A stretch of 64,000 nucleotides of DNA from positions 1 to 64,000 of the forward strand of contig NZ_JSZO01000011.1 in NCBI RefSeq assembly GCF_000801955.1. Direction: 5' to 3'. This stretch comes from Ralstonia sp. A12 (GTDB lineage: Bacteria; Pseudomonadota; Gammaproteobacteria; Burkholderiales; Burkholderiaceae). Positions 33,996 to 41,320 of this stretch are shown one piece after another; within the stretch, counting starts at the first letter, position 1; each line of letters opens with the position of its first letter. Both the position numbers and the translations under genes were made by a program. Below the pieces are notes generated by a model, which was not told the DNA's origin, did no database searches, and was given only the letters and a program-made list of their open reading frames with translations.

Positions 33996-35302
33996 CGTGC
34001 AGCCTCGGTTGGTGCAAGCCGGACGATGCGACGCCGCTTGGTGGTGAAGTCGGTCGCAATGTCTTGCGGTGCCGGGTGCCATTTCACGCGGGTCATGTCG
34101 ACTCCTTGGCAGGCAAAGACGTCCGCCAGATGCGCCTCGCACGTGCGGGTGATGTTGGCATCGGCGGGTTGGATGGAGAGCGCCAGCGTTTGCGCATCGG
34201 TCTGCACGAGGCGGTAGTCGGCCTGCAGCGGCAGCGCTTGCGCCAGGGCGCGCGAGCACACGTCGGCAAACAGCGTGACGGTGCCGCCGCCGTGTGCGGG
34301 CAGGACGAGCGTGTCGTCGCAGCGGCCTTCGATGCGCTCAATGGCCATCGCGGGGTTGCCGCAGGGGCAGGGCGGTAGCGCAGGGTCACGGCGGATGAGG
34401 ATGTCGTCCAGCCGGTAGCGCACGATGGGCTGCGTGCTGCGCGTGAAGTCCGTGACGATGGGCGCGAAGCGGCGGTCGTCCAGCCACTGCGGCTCGATGT
34501 GCACGTGCGCTTCGTTCAGGTGCAGCGTGCCGTGCGAGCAGGTAGCGCCCAGGAAGCCCTCGGTGGCCTGGTAGACCTCGCCGACGTTGCCAAAGGCTTG
34601 TGCCAGCAGCGCGCGGTCCATCGGCTCCAACACCTCGGCGCCGGACAGCACCTGCACCGGCGCGATGTCCAGCCGTCCGGCCAGCTTCTCCAGCGCCAGC
34701 GCGCGCAGCACCTGCGCGGGCCCCACGACAATGGTTGGCCGCAATGCCTCCAGCGGCGCGCGGTGCGAATCAAACGGCGCGAACAGATCGAAGAACGCGA
34801 ACGTCAGCCACGGGTTGCGCACCGCCGTGTACAGGTTGTTGTTGGCACGCAGGAACAGGGCGACACGTTCACCATGCAGCAACCCGCGCGGTAGCAGCTT
34901 GGCGAGCAGGATGCCGGCCCATTTGGCGCGTTCCGCAGGGCTGACGACAAACACGCCGCGCCCGCCCGACGTGCCGGAAGACAGGCCCACCGAATACGGG
35001 CCGACCATCGGCCGGAAGTCCCGCGATTGCTCAGCCTGGCGCGCGCAGGACAGTACGTCGTCCAGGCGCAGGCCGGCGGTGTTCATGGCGTCGAAGTTGG
35101 CCATCATCGTGGCCTTGTCCATCAGCGGCCACGCGTGCATCGGCTTCGATACGAACGCGCGGAAGTGTGGGCTGCGCGTGAGCACGCGCTGCGTGAAGCG
35201 CGCAATCTGGCGTTGCTGATGCGCCTCCAGCGCGGCACGGTTGGCCGGACGAAAACGGCGCGCTTGCCAGTACGACCACAGCAGGCGGTGAAAGGCCGTC
35301 AC
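33992..35302 (-). CDS. F390-synthetase/PaaK-like adenylate-forming enzyme
   Basis: Cytoplasmic adenylating enzyme of about 436 residues. The ATP-binding loop is SVGLSSGTSGGRGVFVV near 120-136; later motifs are GEVYQATEGFLGATC and YRLDDI with an acidic residue for ribose binding. The fold belongs to the phenylacetate-CoA ligase/coenzyme F390 synthetase branch of ANL enzymes rather than to typical acyl-CoA ligases. GTG 35302 overlaps the metallo-hydrolase stop as GTGA and is preferred to an upstream ATG at 35458 that would extend over that gene. It probably activates a carboxylic acid intermediate of the lipid operon. Confidence 0.85.
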   Translation of the reverse strand: MTAFHRLLWSYWQARRFRPANRAALEAHQQRQIARFTQRVLTRSPHFRAFVSKPMHAWPLMDKATMMANFDAMNTAGLRLDDVLSCARQAEQSRDFRPMVGPYSVGLSSGTSGGRGVFVVSPAERAKWAGILLAKLLPRGLLHGERVALFLRANNNLYTAVRNPWLTFAFFDLFAPFDSHRAPLEALRPTIVVGPAQVLRALALEKLAGRLDIAPVQVLSGAEVLEPMDRALLAQAFGNVGEVYQATEGFLGATCSHGTLHLNEAHVHIEPQWLDDRRFAPIVTDFTRSTQPIVRYRLDDILIRRDPALPPCPCGNPAMAIERIEGRCDDTLVLPAHGGGTVTLFADVCSRALAQALPLQADYRLVQTDAQTLALSIQPADANITRTCEAHLADVFACQGVDMTRVKWHPAPQDIATDFTTKRRRIVRLAPTEAAR

Positions 35303-36105
35303 AGCGCACCCTCGTGCGTGAGCAGGATGCGCACGTGGCCGCCCGCATCGAGTGCGTGCAGCTTGCGCAGCGTGTCGAAGTAGGCGTGGCGGTCTTCCAT
35401 GATGGTGTACGCCAAAACCGATGGCCCGCGCAGCTCGCGATAGCTCAGCGGAGACCATGCCGCGTCAGCCGCCAGCAGCACCCAGCCCTCGTGCGTGCGA
35501 ATGAAGGCGCCGATGTGCCCGGCGGCATGGCCCGGCAGCGGCACGAGCAATACGTCGCCATTGCTGTCTGGCAAGGCCCATGCCGACGTGAACGGCGCCA
35601 GCTCGGGCGGCAGCGCAACTTGCTCGAACTGCTCGACAAAGCGCGTGCGCGCTTCGAAATCTTCGGGAATCAGCCCTGGCACGAAGGCGCGCCGCAATGC
35701 TGGGATGCCGCGCAGCGCGCGCAGGCGCCTCCAGCCTTCACCGGAGCAGACGACGGGCACACCGGGGAAGTCGCGCAGACCGGCCACGTGGTCACCGTGG
35801 AAGTGCGAGACGATCAGCCCGTCCAGGTCAGCCGGCCGCAGCCCCTGTTGCGCAAGCTGTGCCGCCATCGACTCGGACGTATCGAAGTACACCGGTGTGA
35901 CCTTGCGGTAGATCGCAAACAGGCCGCTGCGTGTGTGGTCGTGAAAGTGCGAGGCGTAGCCCGTGTCCCACAGCCAGCGGCGGCCGGCGGTTTCGATCAA
36001 CCATGCGCGCGCTGGAAATGCACACGTGCGCAGGCCTGCACCGCGCAGCGCCACGCAGGCGGTGTGCGTGCAGTAGCCGGCTTCAAAGACCGTTAGCGTT
36101 GCCAT
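35299..36105 (-). CDS. Metallo-beta-lactamase-fold hydrolase, AHL-lactonase-like
   Basis: Hydrolase of 268 residues with the metal motif HFHGDH (H101, H103, D105, H106), a further histidine in PLPGHAAGHIGAFI, an aspartate in LLAADAAW, and a terminal histidine in LLTHEGAL. This arrangement is that of quorum-quenching lactonases and related esterases. Within a lipid operon it more likely cleaves a thioester or beta-lactone intermediate than a signalling lactone; this is inference. Its start overlaps the SDR gene by 13 bp and its stop overlaps the adenylating-enzyme start. Confidence 0.87.
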   Translation of the reverse strand: MATLTVFEAGYCTHTACVALRGAGLRTCAFPARAWLIETAGRRWLWDTGYASHFHDHTRSGLFAIYRKVTPVYFDTSESMAAQLAQQGLRPADLDGLIVSHFHGDHVAGLRDFPGVPVVCSGEGWRRLRALRGIPALRRAFVPGLIPEDFEARTRFVEQFEQVALPPELAPFTSAWALPDSNGDVLLVPLPGHAAGHIGAFIRTHEGWVLLAADAAWSPLSYRELRGPSVLAYTIMEDRHAYFDTLRKLHALDAGGHVRILLTHEGAL

Positions 36106-37109
36106 ATGCGGTTGCCATGTTCGCGTAGCCAGTGAGCCGTGCGGCGGATGCCTTCGGCCATGTCGATGGGCGGCACGTAGCCGAGTTCGATGCGCGCGCG
36201 GTCGTTGGCGAGTGTCATGTCGTAGTGCAGCGCGGCGGCGCTGTAGCGCGTGAGCAGCGGCTCGCGGTGCGTAATGCCGCTGGCCGCTTCCATCAGGCGC
36301 GCCGCCAGCGCCATGGCGGGATACGGCACCGCGCGGATGCGGTAGCGCAAGCCAAGCTGTTGCCCCAGCAACTGGTCCAGCAGATCACGCAGCGTGGCGG
36401 GCGCGTGGTTGGTGATGTTGTACGCGGTGCCGCTGGGCACGTCAGCCGTGGTGGCACATTGCATGGCGTGCACCACGTTCTCCAGATAGGTCAGGTCCAT
36501 GCGTGCGGCGCCACCGCGCGGCAGGGGCAGCGTGCCGCCACGCAGCTTCAGCAGATGCAGGATGCGCGGCAGCACCACGCGGTCGTGCGGACCAAACAGC
36601 CCGCGCGGGCGCAGGATGACGAAGCGTGTTGTGTCTTGAGCGGATGCCTGCTGCGCAATCGCGTCTTCCGCCAGCATCTTGGTCGCCGCGTAATGATTGG
36701 CAAAGCGGGCCGGGCGATAGGTCTCGGGCAGGTTCGCGTGGTGCTGGTAGTCGAAGTAGATCGACGGTGTGGAGATATGCACGAAGCGTCGGACGCCGCG
36801 CTTGACCGCACCTTCGGCCAGAGCCGCCGTGGCACGCACGTTGGCCGCGTAGAAATCATCATAGGCGCCCCACGGCGACGACAGCGCCGCGCAATGCCAC
36901 ACCGTATCGACACCCTCCAGCAGTGCATCCAGCGTGGCTGGCGTGAGGCGGGCCAGATCGGCCGGCACGTAGTCGGCACCGCGCGTAAGAAAGGCGTCAC
37001 GCTGCGCGGCATCGCGTCCGGTGGCACGCACGCGCGCACCCTGCGCCAGCAACGCGTCGACGGCGTTGCGGCCCAGACCACCTGTGGTGCCGGTCACCAG
37101 TGTCGTCAT
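36093..37109 (-). CDS. NAD(P)-dependent extended SDR, OleD/3-beta-HSD-like
   Basis: Oxidoreductase of 338 residues. The dinucleotide motif is TGTTGGLG near the N-terminus; the active site has HISTPSIYFDY and the YxxxK motif in NHYAATKMLAE. The stretch SSPWGAYDDFYAANVRATAA resembles the corresponding part of OleD, the reductase that acts on 2-alkyl-3-ketoalkanoic acids after OleA condensation; this comparison is from memory. Its ATG (37109) overlaps the ketosynthase stop as ATGA. A beta-keto reductase acting directly on the ketosynthase product is the natural role. Confidence 0.88.
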   Translation of the reverse strand: MTTLVTGTTGGLGRNAVDALLAQGARVRATGRDAAQRDAFLTRGADYVPADLARLTPATLDALLEGVDTVWHCAALSSPWGAYDDFYAANVRATAALAEGAVKRGVRRFVHISTPSIYFDYQHHANLPETYRPARFANHYAATKMLAEDAIAQQASAQDTTRFVILRPRGLFGPHDRVVLPRILHLLKLRGGTLPLPRGGAARMDLTYLENVVHAMQCATTADVPSGTAYNITNHAPATLRDLLDQLLGQQLGLRYRIRAVPYPAMALAARLMEAASGITHREPLLTRYSAAALHYDMTLANDRARIELGYVPPIDMAEGIRRTAHWLREHGNRIWQR

Positions 37110-38092
37110 GTCGTCAGCACCATGCCGCCGAGCGACAGGCCCGCTGCGGTGCCCACCAACAGTACCGGGCGGCCCGATTCGATGCGCCCGTGCGTGACGG
37201 CTTCATGCAACGCAGTGGGAATCGATGCGGCCACCTGGTTGCCGTGCTGCGCGTAGATGTCGACCAGGCTGGCCTCGGGCACGCCCAATCGTTTGCGCAG
37301 GTGCTGCATGCCGAGGTGGCTGGCCTGGTGCGGCACGACCACGTGCATGTCGCGCAGCGCATAGCGGCTGCCCGCGAACAGGCGCTCGAGAAAGCCGTCC
37401 ATCAACTGCGAGGCCAGCTTGAACACGCGCTTGCCGTCCATGTGGAACAGGTAGTCCGATGGCTGCGCACCTGTGCGCGGGTTGCGGCGCGTGCCACCGG
37501 CCGGAATTTCGCAGAAGGTCTTGCCGGCAGGGTAGGTCTCCATGCGATAGGCGTGGATGCCGGTGCCGGACGCCGCAGGTGCTGCCTCGACAATCACAGC
37601 GGCCGCGCCATCGCCAAAGATCAGCGCGGTTTCCGCATCGCTCCAGTTGATGCCGCGCGAGGCAAGATCCGACGCCACCACGGCAATGCGCCGGTACGCG
37701 CCCGTCGTCAGCAGGTTGGCCGCTACGTGCAGCGCCGTGACAAAGCCCAGGCAACTGGCGTTGACATCAAACGCGGGTGTGCCGGCAGGTAGCCCTGCAG
37801 GCTCCAGGATGCGCGTGGCGGTGTTGGGCAGCGCCTGCTCTTGCACGCCCGAGGCGGAGATCAGCAGATCGATGGAGGCGGCAGGCACATTGGCGCGGCG
37901 CAGGGCATCGCGCACGGCGCCGCCGGCAAGTTCTGACTGGTGCTCGGCAAGCGTGGCATGGTGCCGCACGTCAATGCCTGATTTCTTGCGCACGTAACCG
38001 GCTGCATGGCCCAGGCGCGTATCCAGCTCTGCGGACGTGACCCGTTGCTCCGGCAGCGCCTTGCCGGTGGAAAGCAGATGAATCGGCAGCAT
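37106..38092 (-). CDS. Ketoacyl synthase III (FabH/OleA-like)
   Basis: Thiolase-fold condensing enzyme of 328 residues and first gene of the lipid operon. The catalytic set is intact: C114 in FDVNASCLGFVTAL, H255 in VVVPHQASHLG and N285 in AQHGNQVAAS. Glycine-rich GTAAGLSLGGM closes the fold. FabH uses the same Cys-His-Asn triad for acetyl-CoA plus malonyl-ACP; OleA uses it for head-to-head condensation of acyl-CoAs. The CLGF context and the OleD-like partner favour an OleA-type or other long-chain acyl condensation over primary fatty acid synthesis, but this is inference. Confidence 0.88.
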   Translation of the reverse strand: MLPIHLLSTGKALPEQRVTSAELDTRLGHAAGYVRKKSGIDVRHHATLAEHQSELAGGAVRDALRRANVPAASIDLLISASGVQEQALPNTATRILEPAGLPAGTPAFDVNASCLGFVTALHVAANLLTTGAYRRIAVVASDLASRGINWSDAETALIFGDGAAAVIVEAAPAASGTGIHAYRMETYPAGKTFCEIPAGGTRRNPRTGAQPSDYLFHMDGKRVFKLASQLMDGFLERLFAGSRYALRDMHVVVPHQASHLGMQHLRKRLGVPEASLVDIYAQHGNQVAASIPTALHEAVTHGRIESGRPVLLVGTAAGLSLGGMVLTT

Positions 38093-38253
38093 AGATGCAG
38101 GTGTGCACGTCGTGCGCCACCTTGGTTCCTCTTTCAGCTACGGGCAGCGCAGTGCGCGTGCCGCAGCGTAACGATCTTGTCTTGTTGTGCCGCGATTCTA
38201 GCGGCTGCAGGCCGCTAGATCGGATGAAGATTCGTTAACAGAGTCAGGCGCTC
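38093..38253. promoter_or_regulatory. Promoter region of the seven-gene lipid operon, with a hairpin
   Basis: This 161-bp gap lies between the Crp/Fnr stop and the ketosynthase start, both leftward, so the lipid-operon promoter must be here or further upstream. A perfect inverted repeat TCTAGCGGC (38197-38205) / GCCGCTAGA (38211-38219) encloses a 5-bp loop. No T-run follows on either strand, so it is not a clear terminator. No obvious Crp or Fnr half-site pair was seen. Confidence 0.45.
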
Positions 38254-38958
38254 TCAGGCGCCGTAACTGCGCAGGCGTTCCAGGTCCACCACCGTCACGC
38301 CGCCGTATTCCAGCCGCACTACGCCGTCTTTCTCCAGCGCCTTTAATGACTGGTTGGCCACCTGTCGCGTCATGCCCGAGAGCAGGCCAAGTTCTTCCTG
38401 CGTGATCTCCAGATGGTCACCCGCGCCGGGGTAGAGCACCGGATTGAACAGCGAGGCGATGCACCGCGCCAGGCGCGGCGTGACATCGAGCAGGCGGTCG
38501 TATTCGAGCAGCGCCATGAAGTGCCCAAGCCGCTCGTTGAGCTGCTTCACTAGGAAGCGGTTGAAGGCCACGCTGTTCTCGACCAGCCACATGAAGGTAG
38601 TGCGGTCCATGAAGGCGATGCGCGTGTCGCGCAGCGCGACGATGTCGTAGCGGCGCGGCTCGTTCTTGAGCACCGTCCCTTCGCCAAACCAGCCGCCGGC
38701 CGGCACGCCCGTGAATGTGACGCTGCGCCCCTCGGGCGACACCGTGCCGATCTTGATGAGGCCCGTGACCACGCCGGTCCAGCTTTCCAGCAGCGTGTTC
38801 TTCGGGCAGATGCAGGCGCCGCGCGCGTAGGTCTTTTCGACGATGCCGGCGCAGGCGCGGTCGGCCTCATCGGCAGGCAAGTCGATCGACCAGGCAGCAA
38901 TGTGCGCCAGCCGTGCGCGGCTGATGCCGGGGCGCGAGTTTGTGTCGTGCTCAGCCAC
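38254..38958 (-). CDS. Crp/Fnr-family transcriptional regulator
   Basis: Regulator of 234 residues. An N-terminal cyclic-nucleotide-binding-like barrel (about 40-150) includes FTGVPAGGWFGEGTVL, and a C-terminal Crp-type winged helix includes LGLLSGMTRQVANQSLKALE. The clustered N-terminal cysteines of oxygen-sensing Fnr are not evident, so the signal is unlikely to be an Fnr-type [4Fe-4S] cluster. Its start overlaps the end of the isomerase gene by 8 bp, indicating coupling. It directly precedes the lipid operon on the same strand and may control it. Confidence 0.9.
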   Translation of the reverse strand: MAEHDTNSRPGISRARLAHIAAWSIDLPADEADRACAGIVEKTYARGACICPKNTLLESWTGVVTGLIKIGTVSPEGRSVTFTGVPAGGWFGEGTVLKNEPRRYDIVALRDTRIAFMDRTTFMWLVENSVAFNRFLVKQLNERLGHFMALLEYDRLLDVTPRLARCIASLFNPVLYPGAGDHLEITQEELGLLSGMTRQVANQSLKALEKDGVVRLEYGGVTVVDLERLRSYGA

Positions 38959-39586
38959 GCTGGATACCCACCGGCAGCGTGCTCACGCGTTGCACTTCGG
39001 GTGTGGCAAGCCAATCGGTGGTGAGGCACCGCACGAACATATCGGTCGCATCTTCGCCCCAGAACAGCTCGCCGTTGTGCACCAGCGTTGGCACGCCAAA
39101 CACGCCGAGCGCGATGGCGGCATCTGTGTGCTGGCGCAGAGCATCTTTCACGGCGGGTTGCTCAACAGCTGTCACGCCTTCTGCGAAGCCCACCGCCTCG
39201 CACAGCGCTGCAAAACCCTCGGGCGATGCGACATCGTTGCCATCGCGCCAGATGTGCCGGAACACCGCGCGCACGGCATCGAGCGAGCCGTCCATCGCAA
39301 TCGTCAGCCGCAGCGCCTTGATCGGGTTGAACGGATGCGCGGGCGGCATGTGGAATGGAATGCCAAGCTGTTGCGCGCGAAAGAGCGAATACCGATACGT
39401 GAACACCCGTTTGGGCGCCATTTCCGCCGGGCCCTTCTGGCCCCAGTGGTTCAGGAGTGCGCCCAGCACGATCGGGCGTGGGTGGATGACGATATCGTGC
39501 GCCGCCTGCAGCCGGTCGAGCTGCTCCAGTTGCAGGTAGGCAAACGGCGAGATGACATCGAAGAACCAGTCGACAGTCGTTGGCAT
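38951..39586 (-). CDS. 2-hydroxychromene-2-carboxylate isomerase-like (DsbA-fold) protein
   Basis: Thioredoxin/DsbA-fold protein of 211 residues, starting MPTTVDWFFDVISPFAYLQL. Serine 13 in VISPF sits where NahD-type, glutathione-dependent HCCA isomerases have their catalytic serine. The C-terminal part has GVFGVPTLVHNGELFWGEDA, the cis-proline region. In naphthalene catabolism NahD isomerises 2-hydroxychromene-2-carboxylate, but many paralogues serve unknown glutathione-dependent reactions. It lies 16 bp downstream of CoA transferase subunit B and overlaps the Crp gene. Confidence 0.87.
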   Translation of the reverse strand: MPTTVDWFFDVISPFAYLQLEQLDRLQAAHDIVIHPRPIVLGALLNHWGQKGPAEMAPKRVFTYRYSLFRAQQLGIPFHMPPAHPFNPIKALRLTIAMDGSLDAVRAVFRHIWRDGNDVASPEGFAALCEAVGFAEGVTAVEQPAVKDALRQHTDAAIALGVFGVPTLVHNGELFWGEDATDMFVRCLTTDWLATPEVQRVSTLPVGIQRG

Positions 39587-39602
39587 GAACGTTCCTCAGG
39601 CC

Positions 39603-40277
39603 TCAGGCGGCACGCATCTGCAACAGCGGCGCCAGCGTGAACGGCGCTGCCGTCATGGCGCGAATGTCGTCGAGTGTCGCATGCGAGAGGATTTCACGCA
39701 GCACGAGCCCCGTGTCGGTCACGTCAAACACCGCATGTTCGGTCACGATGACCTTGACGCAGCCCTGGCCCGTGAGCGGCAGCGTGCAGCGCGGCAGGAT
39801 CTTCGAATTGCCGTGCTTGTCGGTATGCGCCAGCGCGGCAATCACCTTGCGCGTGCCGTAGCACAGGTCCATCGCACCGCCGATGCCGGGCCACCACTTG
39901 CCGTTGCGATCGCACGCCCAGTTGGCGAGGTTGCCCAGCGCATCCACCTGCAGGGCGCCGAGGATGGTGACGTCGATGTAGCCGTTGCGCATCGCGCCCA
40001 GCGAGGTGGCAAGGTCCATGATGGCCGCGCCCGGCGGCAGCGTGATCGGCTCACAGCCGGCGTTGGTGATGTCGCTGTCGATGGCGTCCAGTGCCGGGCG
40101 TCCGCCAAAGCCGAAGGCGCCGTTCTCGGTGTGGAAGATGACGCCGGCATCGGCATCCAGATAGTTGGCCGTGAGCGTGGGAATGCCCAGGCCGAGGTTG
40201 ACGACTTCGCCCGCGCGCAATTCCTGCGCGCAGCGGGCGGCGATACGTTGCTTTGGGTGCTCGGGCAGCGGGTGCAT
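39603..40277 (-). CDS. 3-oxoacid CoA-transferase subunit B
   Basis: Beta subunit of 224 residues of a family I CoA transferase. The N-terminus has GEVVNLGLGIPTLTANYL and the catalytic glutamate is in HTENGAFGFGG. A segment IDVTILGALQVDALGNLANW and TEHAVFDV complete the fold. With subunit A it moves CoA from succinyl- or acetyl-CoA to a 3-oxo acid such as acetoacetate or 3-oxoadipate. ATG 40277 follows AAGGAGACCGCA, a strong ribosome-binding site. It is 30 bp downstream of subunit A. Confidence 0.93.
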   Translation of the reverse strand: MHPLPEHPKQRIAARCAQELRAGEVVNLGLGIPTLTANYLDADAGVIFHTENGAFGFGGRPALDAIDSDITNAGCEPITLPPGAAIMDLATSLGAMRNGYIDVTILGALQVDALGNLANWACDRNGKWWPGIGGAMDLCYGTRKVIAALAHTDKHGNSKILPRCTLPLTGQGCVKVIVTEHAVFDVTDTGLVLREILSHATLDDIRAMTAAPFTLAPLLQMRAA

Positions 40278-40307
40278 TGCGGTCTCCTTGTGCTTGTTGT
40301 CGGGCGA

Positions 40308-41072
40308 TCAGGCTTGCGCGGCGGCCGGCAGGCGCCCGAGCTTGGTCCAGTGCTGCTTGTAGAGCGCGTGCTGGTCTTCCAATGACAACCCCTGCACCAC
40401 CGCATTGACGAACACGCCCGGGCAGCCCACGCGTTCGGGCGGAATCGTGCCCACCTCCACGATCTCGTTCACTTCGACAATGGTGTAGTCGCCCGCCATG
40501 GCGATGTCGCGCTGGTTCTGCAGCGCGGTGCCGCGAAACTCCACGTTGCCGAAGGTGTCGGCGCGCCAGCCCTTGATGATCGACACGTCGGCGCGCAGGG
40601 GCGGCTCCACGAAGCAGGTCATGCCGTCCACCGTGATCGTCGGCTTGGGCGCGCCGCGTTGCGGAAACATCCCCGGCTGGTCGAGGATGCCCACGCCCAC
40701 CGGCACGAGCGCACCGCCCAGGCCCAGGGCCCCGGCGCGCACTTTCTCGGCCCAGGTGCCCATCGGGAAGAATTCGGCCACGCGCACGCTGTCGCTTAGG
40801 TATGCCTGCGTCGATTCATCCGTGGTGCCGACGTGCGTGCCGATGTACTCCGCCAACTGGCCCGAGGCGAACAACCTGGCCTTGAGGAAGCCGCCGCGCA
40901 GACCCGACGTGTTGGCGATGAGCGTGAGCTGGTTGATGTCGCTGGCGAGCAGCGCCTCGATGCAGCAGGCGGGCTCGCCGGCGCCCACGAATTCGCCCAG
41001 CATCAGCCGGCTGCCGCTGCGGACGTGGGCAATGGCCTCGTTCACGGAGAGGACCTTGTTGGCGTAGCGCAT
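40308..41072 (-). CDS. 3-oxoacid CoA-transferase subunit A
   Basis: Alpha subunit of 254 residues. It begins MRYANKVLSVNEAIAHVRSG and has GEFVGAGEPACCIEALLAS, the equivalent of the G-G-F-G-x-x-G-x-P loop, then ANTSGLRGGFLKARLF. Later EVNEIVEVGTIPPERVGCPG ends the catalytic region. It pairs with subunit B downstream. ATG 41072 starts the family domain after AGGAGACAACAC; a longer frame to 41159 runs into the promoter gap. It is the first gene of the leftward group that includes the HCCA-isomerase-like and Crp/Fnr genes. Confidence 0.92.
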   Translation of the reverse strand: MRYANKVLSVNEAIAHVRSGSRLMLGEFVGAGEPACCIEALLASDINQLTLIANTSGLRGGFLKARLFASGQLAEYIGTHVGTTDESTQAYLSDSVRVAEFFPMGTWAEKVRAGALGLGGALVPVGVGILDQPGMFPQRGAPKPTITVDGMTCFVEPPLRADVSIIKGWRADTFGNVEFRGTALQNQRDIAMAGDYTIVEVNEIVEVGTIPPERVGCPGVFVNAVVQGLSLEDQHALYKQHWTKLGRLPAAAQA

Positions 41073-41159
41073 GTGTTGTCTCCTGGTCCGCCTCGGAGGG
41101 GCGGGTCTGCGGCGCAGTGTAGGAGTGGCGCTCCGGCGGCGATGTCTTCTGCATGACAT

Positions 41160-41207
41160 TTGCGTCGTAAGGTTCGCCTAAGGGCATCCCTTATAGTTGT
41201 GACGCAA
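41160..41207. promoter_or_regulatory. Nested palindromes between the CoA transferase and antiporter genes
   Basis: TAAGGGCATCCCTTA (41179-41193) is a perfect inverted repeat with 6-bp arms around CAT. It sits inside a second pair, TTGCGTC (41160-41166) and GACGCAA (41201-41207). TATAGT at 41192-41197 could be a -10 element for the rightward antiporter, which would let a bound protein block transcription. The gap is 248 bp and divergent. No regulator is encoded directly beside it. Confidence 0.4.
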
Positions 41208-41320
41208 TGTGAACAAATTGCCATCGCGGATGTCGCACAAGGGCCGACCCGGCCCTTTTCCAGCACGACGCCGTACCGCCGCACCCGTCTTTCAACCTGC
41301 ACCCCCTTTCCCAGGAACGC

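Noticed and set aside
37106-38092. Assignment of the ketosynthase as housekeeping fabH
   Set aside because: It is not next to plsX, fabD, fabG or acpP, and its coupled partners point to a specialised lipid pathway.
38197-38219. Rho-independent terminator after the Crp/Fnr gene
   Set aside because: The 9-bp stem is perfect but neither strand has a T-run after it; it was kept only as a hairpin in the promoter region.
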